Shown: positions 62,973 through 64,000 of the stretch, in pieces
Position numbering within the stretch: the first letter of the stretch is position 1
Layout: each line of letters starts with the position of its first letter
Source: Chloroflexota bacterium
GTDB lineage: Bacteria; Chloroflexota; Anaerolineae; UBA4142
DNA length: 64,000 bases
Assembly: GCA_016215025.1 (NCBI GenBank)
Contig: JACRMI010000104.1
Coordinates: 46,589-110,588, forward strand
Direction: 5' to 3'
The notes under the pieces: model-generated
What the model was told of the DNA's origin: nothing
What the model saw: only the letters and a program-made list of their open reading frames with translations
Databases searched by the model: none
Made by a program: the position numbers and the translations under genes

Positions 62973-63425
62973 GTGACGGTCATCGATCCGCGTCATCCGC
63001 TCTACGGTTTCACGCTACCGCTGGTTGGAATTGCGAACAAACGCAACCTCGAACTGTGTTGTATCGTCTGGATCGAACCCGGCGTCGAACGCACGGTGCC
63101 GCTCGCGGCGACCGACCGTGCCGCCGAACCGATTGAAGTCTTTCCCGTTTGCCTGAGTATTCGTTCCGCTCAACAATTGGTGCACATCTACGAGCACGTC
63201 ATGGGCACACCTGCCCCAGGAGCGGACAATGGACACTTGGCTTCAGATCCCTCTTTTCACCGTCAGCCCACGGAGTCCCAATCTTCAGACTCTCACGGGC
63301 GATCCGATTGCACCTCAGCAAGTGTGGCGGCTCTTGACCGCCTCGCAACAGCAGATCGCGATTCAGGCACTGATTCAAGTCAGCCTCGAACTAGTTCAGA
63401 CGACCAGACAGGAGGCACACGATGA
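62973..63425 (+). CDS. DUF5372-like protein, recombinase-associated
   Basis: This frame of up to 150 codons, from a GTG, begins VIDPRHPLYGFTLPLVGIANKRN and continues IVWIEPGVERTVPLAATDRA, which resembles DUF5372-type proteins encoded beside large serine recombinases. The part after about residue 75 has skewed Ser/Asp/Thr composition and overlaps the next small gene in another frame, so the true end may be earlier in evolution. Its stop overlaps the recombinase ATG (ATGA). Function unknown. Confidence 0.55.
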   Translation: MTVIDPRHPLYGFTLPLVGIANKRNLELCCIVWIEPGVERTVPLAATDRAAEPIEVFPVCLSIRSAQQLVHIYEHVMGTPAPGADNGHLASDPSFHRQPTESQSSDSHGRSDCTSASVAALDRLATADRDSGTDSSQPRTSSDDQTGGTR

Positions 63426-63435
63426 ACCCGCCTGA
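63229..63435 (+). CDS. Small protein of the recombinase element
   Basis: This 68-residue protein starts behind AGGAG at 6-base spacing and reads MDTWLQIPLFTVSPRSPN, then VWRLLTASQQQIAIQALIQVSLELVQ. The last part looks like a regular helix, more protein-like than the overlapping frame. It overlaps the recombinase start by 14 bases. No family is recognised beyond its position. Confidence 0.5.
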   Translation: MDTWLQIPLFTVSPRSPNLQTLTGDPIAPQQVWRLLTASQQQIAIQALIQVSLELVQTTRQEAHDEPA

Positions 63436-64000
63436 TCGCCGCGATTCAAAGATCACCACACGTCACCTCGAACGCAAAGCGTGCATCTACATCCGCCAGT
63501 CCACCATGAAACAAGTCCAGAACAACCGGGAGAGCCAAGTCAATCAGTATGCCTTGGTGCAACGCGCCCAAGCCCTCGGCTGGAGCATCGCGCGCATCCA
63601 GGTCTTCGACGGAGACCTGGGACACTCTGGGCAATCGAGCGACGGACGCAACGATTTCCAAGAGCTGGTTGCCCAAGTCTCGCTGGGTCAAGTCGGGCTG
63701 ATCCTGGGTTACGAAGCCTCACGCCTCGCGCGCAACAACAGCGATTGGTATCACCTGTTAGACTTGGCGGCGGTCTTCAGCACGCTCATTGCCGACAGTG
63801 ATGGCGTTTATGATCCCCGACTCTACAACGATCGTTTGCTCCTGGGTTTGAAAGGGACCATGAGCGAAGCTGAGTTGCATTTGCTGCGACTCCGCCTGGA
63901 TGCGGGACGGATGAGCCAAGTCCGCCGTGGCGAATACATTCAAATGCTTCCGACCGGTCTCGTCCGCCAAACCGATGGTCAAGTGGTGAAAGACCCGGAC
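63422..64000 (+). CDS. Large serine recombinase, N-terminal part (runs off window)
   Basis: The 193 visible codons hold the resolvase/invertase domain: YIRQST with catalytic Ser27, VFDGDLGHSGQSSDGRNDFQELV, LGYEASRLARNNSDWYHLLDLA (catalytic Arg residues) and LLLGLKGTMSEAELHLLRLRLDAG. This is followed by the start of the recombinase domain (MSQVRRGEYIQMLPTGLVRQ). Such enzymes move integrative elements. It belongs to the element that truncated istB. The frame is open at 64000. Confidence 0.93.
   Translation, partial: MNPPDRRDSKITTRHLERKACIYIRQSTMKQVQNNRESQVNQYALVQRAQALGWSIARIQVFDGDLGHSGQSSDGRNDFQELVAQVSLGQVGLILGYEASRLARNNSDWYHLLDLAAVFSTLIADSDGVYDPRLYNDRLLLGLKGTMSEAELHLLRLRLDAGRMSQVRRGEYIQMLPTGLVRQTDGQVVKDPD

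Overview
The window looks like chromosome from a member of the Chloroflexota, probably Anaerolineae-like. This is inferred, not proven. The reasons are moderate GC with GC-rich wobble positions, a very large secreted multidomain protein, secreted proteins that end in a short LP(L/T)I-type tail, an XRE-nSTAND1-WD40 protein, and many short palindromic and 7/8-bp-period repeats between genes. No rRNA, tRNA or CRISPR array was found.

Layout. 1-3.5 kb: end of a DASS transporter, a HAD-IB phosphatase, a UPF0173 hydrolase and a 3-hydroxybutyryl-CoA dehydrogenase. 3.6-6.6 kb: an AT-rich gene coding for a Cap4-like nuclease, a STAND ATPase and TPRs, bracketed by 20-bp inverted repeats; this is a candidate anti-phage sensor. 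6.7-10.9 kb: membrane proteins, a thioesterase remnant, a cupin, a secreted beta-propeller protein and small unknowns. 11-14.3 kb: a zinc-ribbon protein, an intact IS4-superfamily element with 36-bp terminal repeats and a 4-bp target duplication, and a decayed tyrosine recombinase.

14.5-26.2 kb is the most unusual region. A complete rph (RNase PH) gene is followed by two further copies of only the 3' part of rph. Both are cut at the same codon and both are preceded by the same non-rph sequence. Different cargo lies after each copy: a secreted beta-helix protein; then DUF2284, a YgiT zinc finger, an S1C protease and an XRE-nSTAND1-14xWD40 protein; then a SIR2-like protein. With the recombinase remnant just upstream of rph, this suggests repeated insertion at rph of cargo that includes defence-type genes.

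26.2-30 kb: a translationally coupled set of DinB-like protein, GT39-like membrane protein and GH172-like (DUF2961) lipoprotein. 30-33.9 kb: an operon with ATGA overlaps coding for isochorismatase-like, inositol-monophosphatase-like, alpha/beta hydrolase, unknown and M20 amidohydrolase proteins, closed by a strong terminator. 34-37.4 kb (minus strand): an M36-like metalloprotease, DinB, HAD and LLM oxidoreductase. 37.5-38.2 kb: a decayed UPF0175/DUF3368 toxin-antitoxin pair.

38.2-46.3 kb (minus strand): three DUF990-type ABC permease genes (one a truncated duplicate, with no ATPase in the window), two paralogous proteins with a transglutaminase-like Cys-His-Asp pattern, an FAD oxidoreductase, a helical-repeat protein and an amidohydrolase. 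One of the two paralogues carries a palindromic repeat inserted in frame. 46.7-59.7 kb: a 3503-residue secreted protein with an M23-like domain and large internal duplications, and a related secreted protein. 60-64 kb: nested insertions, in which an aldo/keto reductase is cut by an IS21 element, itself cut by a serine-recombinase element that runs off the window.
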